A stretch of 32,413 nt of DNA, from positions 1 through 32,413 of the forward strand of contig CACYJV010000039.1 in the NCBI GenBank assembly GCA_902774815.1. The letters are read 5' to 3'. Below the pieces are notes generated by a model, which was not told the DNA's origin, searched no databases, and saw only the letters and a list, made by a program, of their open reading frames with translations. Positions within the stretch are counted from its first letter, which is position 1. Each line of letters begins with the position of its first letter. A program made the translations under genes and the position numbers. This DNA comes from an uncultured Prevotellaceae bacterium (lineage in GTDB: Bacteria; Bacteroidota; Bacteroidia; Bacteroidales; Bacteroidaceae). Below are positions 31,845 to 32,413 of this stretch, one piece after another.

Positions 31845-32040
31845 TATATTGCAATATTGCATATTGCATGAGTTTTTTTGAAGGTGGGGGTAAAGAGAAA
31901 AGAGGTAAAAAAATAATAATAAATATATAGTTAACTAATAGATATATAATAATTTACATTCTTTATTATACTTACTTTCACTACATTTCTCATTCCTCGC
32001 AACTTTGAACATGTCATGCAATATGCAATATTGCAATATA
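31845..32040. repeat. Perfect 27-bp inverted repeat with a 142-bp AT-rich core
   Basis: Arm 31845-31871 (begins TATATTGCAATATTGC) and arm 32014-32040 are exact reverse complements. Each arm contains three TTGCA-type iterons spaced 7-8 bp. The 142-bp core is very AT-rich and has no gene. It holds one weak promoter-like pair pointing right (TTTC, 20 nt, CAACTTTG ending at 32007) with a predicted start at the edge of the right arm. No target-site duplication flanks the arms. It could be an invertible segment, a miniature element or a regulator-binding region. Confidence 0.85.
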
Positions 32041-32114
32041 GGGTGGGGTAAATTTGCCCAGTTTAAGGCTTCTACAAATATTAAAGAAATACTTGAAACT
32101 TTTTCGCGTAAATA

Positions 32115-32146
32115 TTTGGTAATGTGCGAATTATTTTGTAACTTTG
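32115..32146 (+). promoter_or_regulatory. Promoter of the HU-family gene
   Basis: TTTG (32115-32118), a 20-nt spacer and TAACTTTG (32139-32146) followed by C match the consensus exactly. Predicted start near 32153. A further -7-like TAAATTTG at 32049-32056 lacks a -33 box at the proper distance. Confidence 0.75.
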
Positions 32147-32152
32147 CGGTAG

Positions 32153-32278
32153 CAATGAGGGGGATGAAAGCCCCTTCGTTTGCGAGTCATGGTAGAACCG
32201 GTGGCCGTGGCGAATGGGCCCAAAATAGTGATGCACCGGACAACGTGGAACTTGGTTTAATGAAAGGAGAAACAAACC
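32153..32278 (+). other. Long 5' leader of the HU-family gene
   Basis: About 125 nt separate the predicted start from the ATG. The leader contains a small GGGG/CCCC hairpin at 32159-32174, further complementary GC-rich stretches (ACCGGT, GGCC, TTCG/CGAA) and, unusually for this phylum, a good Shine-Dalgarno sequence AAAGGAG at 32262-32268. An open frame crosses it but does not look coding. Translational control through structure is possible. Confidence 0.45.
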
Positions 32279-32413
32279 ATGCCTACATTTTACACACTTT
32301 ATCAGGACAACCGCGAGAAGTCGCTCACAAGAGGTAAGTGGTACGCCCGTGCCAAGTCGCTGGGCTACTGGGATCTGGACAAGCTGGCCGACCACATCCA
32401 GGACAACGTTTCA
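32279..32413 (+). CDS. HU-family DNA-binding protein (5' part, runs off the window)
   Basis: The 45 visible codons read MPTFYTLYQDNREKS, then GKWYARAKSLGYWDLDKLADHIQ. This resembles the N-terminal extension and start of the HU-like proteins common in Bacteroidales (typically MPxFYKLYQNN...GKWYARA), which bind and bend DNA. The DNA-binding arm lies outside the window. The ATG at 32279 is supported by AAAGGAG 10 bp upstream. Such genes are often neighbours of VirE-N and DUF3987 genes and of an amidase gene, which may follow beyond the window. Confidence 0.8.
   Translation, partial: MPTFYTLYQDNREKSLTRGKWYARAKSLGYWDLDKLADHIQDNVS

Noticed and set aside
30957-31862. 301-codon minus-strand frame overlapping the restriction gene
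   Set aside because: It is a shadow of the 924-residue gene in another frame: Arg/Pro/His-rich, with no motif and no independent start context.
31845-32040. Insertion-sequence ends
   Set aside because: The arms enclose only 142 AT-rich bp with no transposase, and no target-site duplication flanks them.
32005-32337. 110-codon plus-strand frame before the HU gene
   Set aside because: It overlaps the promoter, the leader and the HU start in another frame and begins inside an inverted-repeat region.

Overview
The window reads as chromosomal DNA of a Bacteroidales bacterium, most likely Prevotella sensu lato. Three things point there. First, most promoters I can find fit the Bacteroidetes primary-sigma pattern (TTTG, a 19-21 nt spacer, then TAnnTTTG) and not E. 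coli boxes. Second, several proteins belong to families largely confined to this phylum: the Porin_10-type porin, DUF4468, DUF4293, the Bacteroidetes-type omega subunit and a BT4734/VirE-N-type primase. Third, Shine-Dalgarno sites are nearly absent. The genus is inference.

Region 1 (1-11.5 kb) is housekeeping, mostly on the minus strand. It holds tRNA-Cys, a small Cys-rich membrane protein of the FeoB-associated type, glyA, pyrI and pyrB. A divergent class A penicillin-binding protein (PBP1A type) follows on the plus strand. Then come a tandem array of 22-bp units, a porin gene coupled to a 52-codon membrane-protein gene, a DUF4468 gene, pgk and a lipoprotein cysteine hydrolase of the YiiX/NlpC-P60 kind.

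Region 2 (11.6-18.8 kb) is a complete histidine-utilisation operon on the plus strand: ridA-ftcD-hutU-hutH-hutI, closed by a terminator. HutH, HutU and HutI take histidine to N-formiminoglutamate. The bifunctional FtcD passes the formimino carbon to tetrahydrofolate, leaving glutamate and ammonia. A RidA-type enamine/imine deaminase gene leads the operon.

Region 3 (18.8-23.8 kb) starts with about 750 bp of nested and dispersed palindromic repeats and no gene. It continues with uvrB (minus) and the plus-strand trio bamD-rpoZ-DUF4293. A second array of the same 22-bp repeat family follows. Both arrays lie between two converging gene 3' ends and contain hairpin-plus-T-tract structures, so they may act as two-way transcription barriers.

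Region 4 (23.7-32.4 kb) is accessory. A tight minus-strand operon encodes two unrecognised proteins, an archaeo-eukaryotic-primase-like protein (VirE-N/BT4734 type) and a DUF3987-like putative helicase with an atypical Walker A. Next to it is a two-gene restriction cassette: a single-chain MmeI-like (type IIL) restriction-modification enzyme, and 4 nt downstream an unrecognised 435-residue coiled-coil protein. The cassette has its own promoter and terminator. A perfect 27-bp inverted repeat built of TTGCA-containing iterons lies just upstream of the restriction promoter. The window ends inside an HU-family gene with a consensus promoter and a leader of about 125 nt. In Bacteroidales genomes HU, VirE-N and DUF3987 genes often sit together, so the restriction cassette may have inserted into such a cluster. 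No integrase or transposase is visible.
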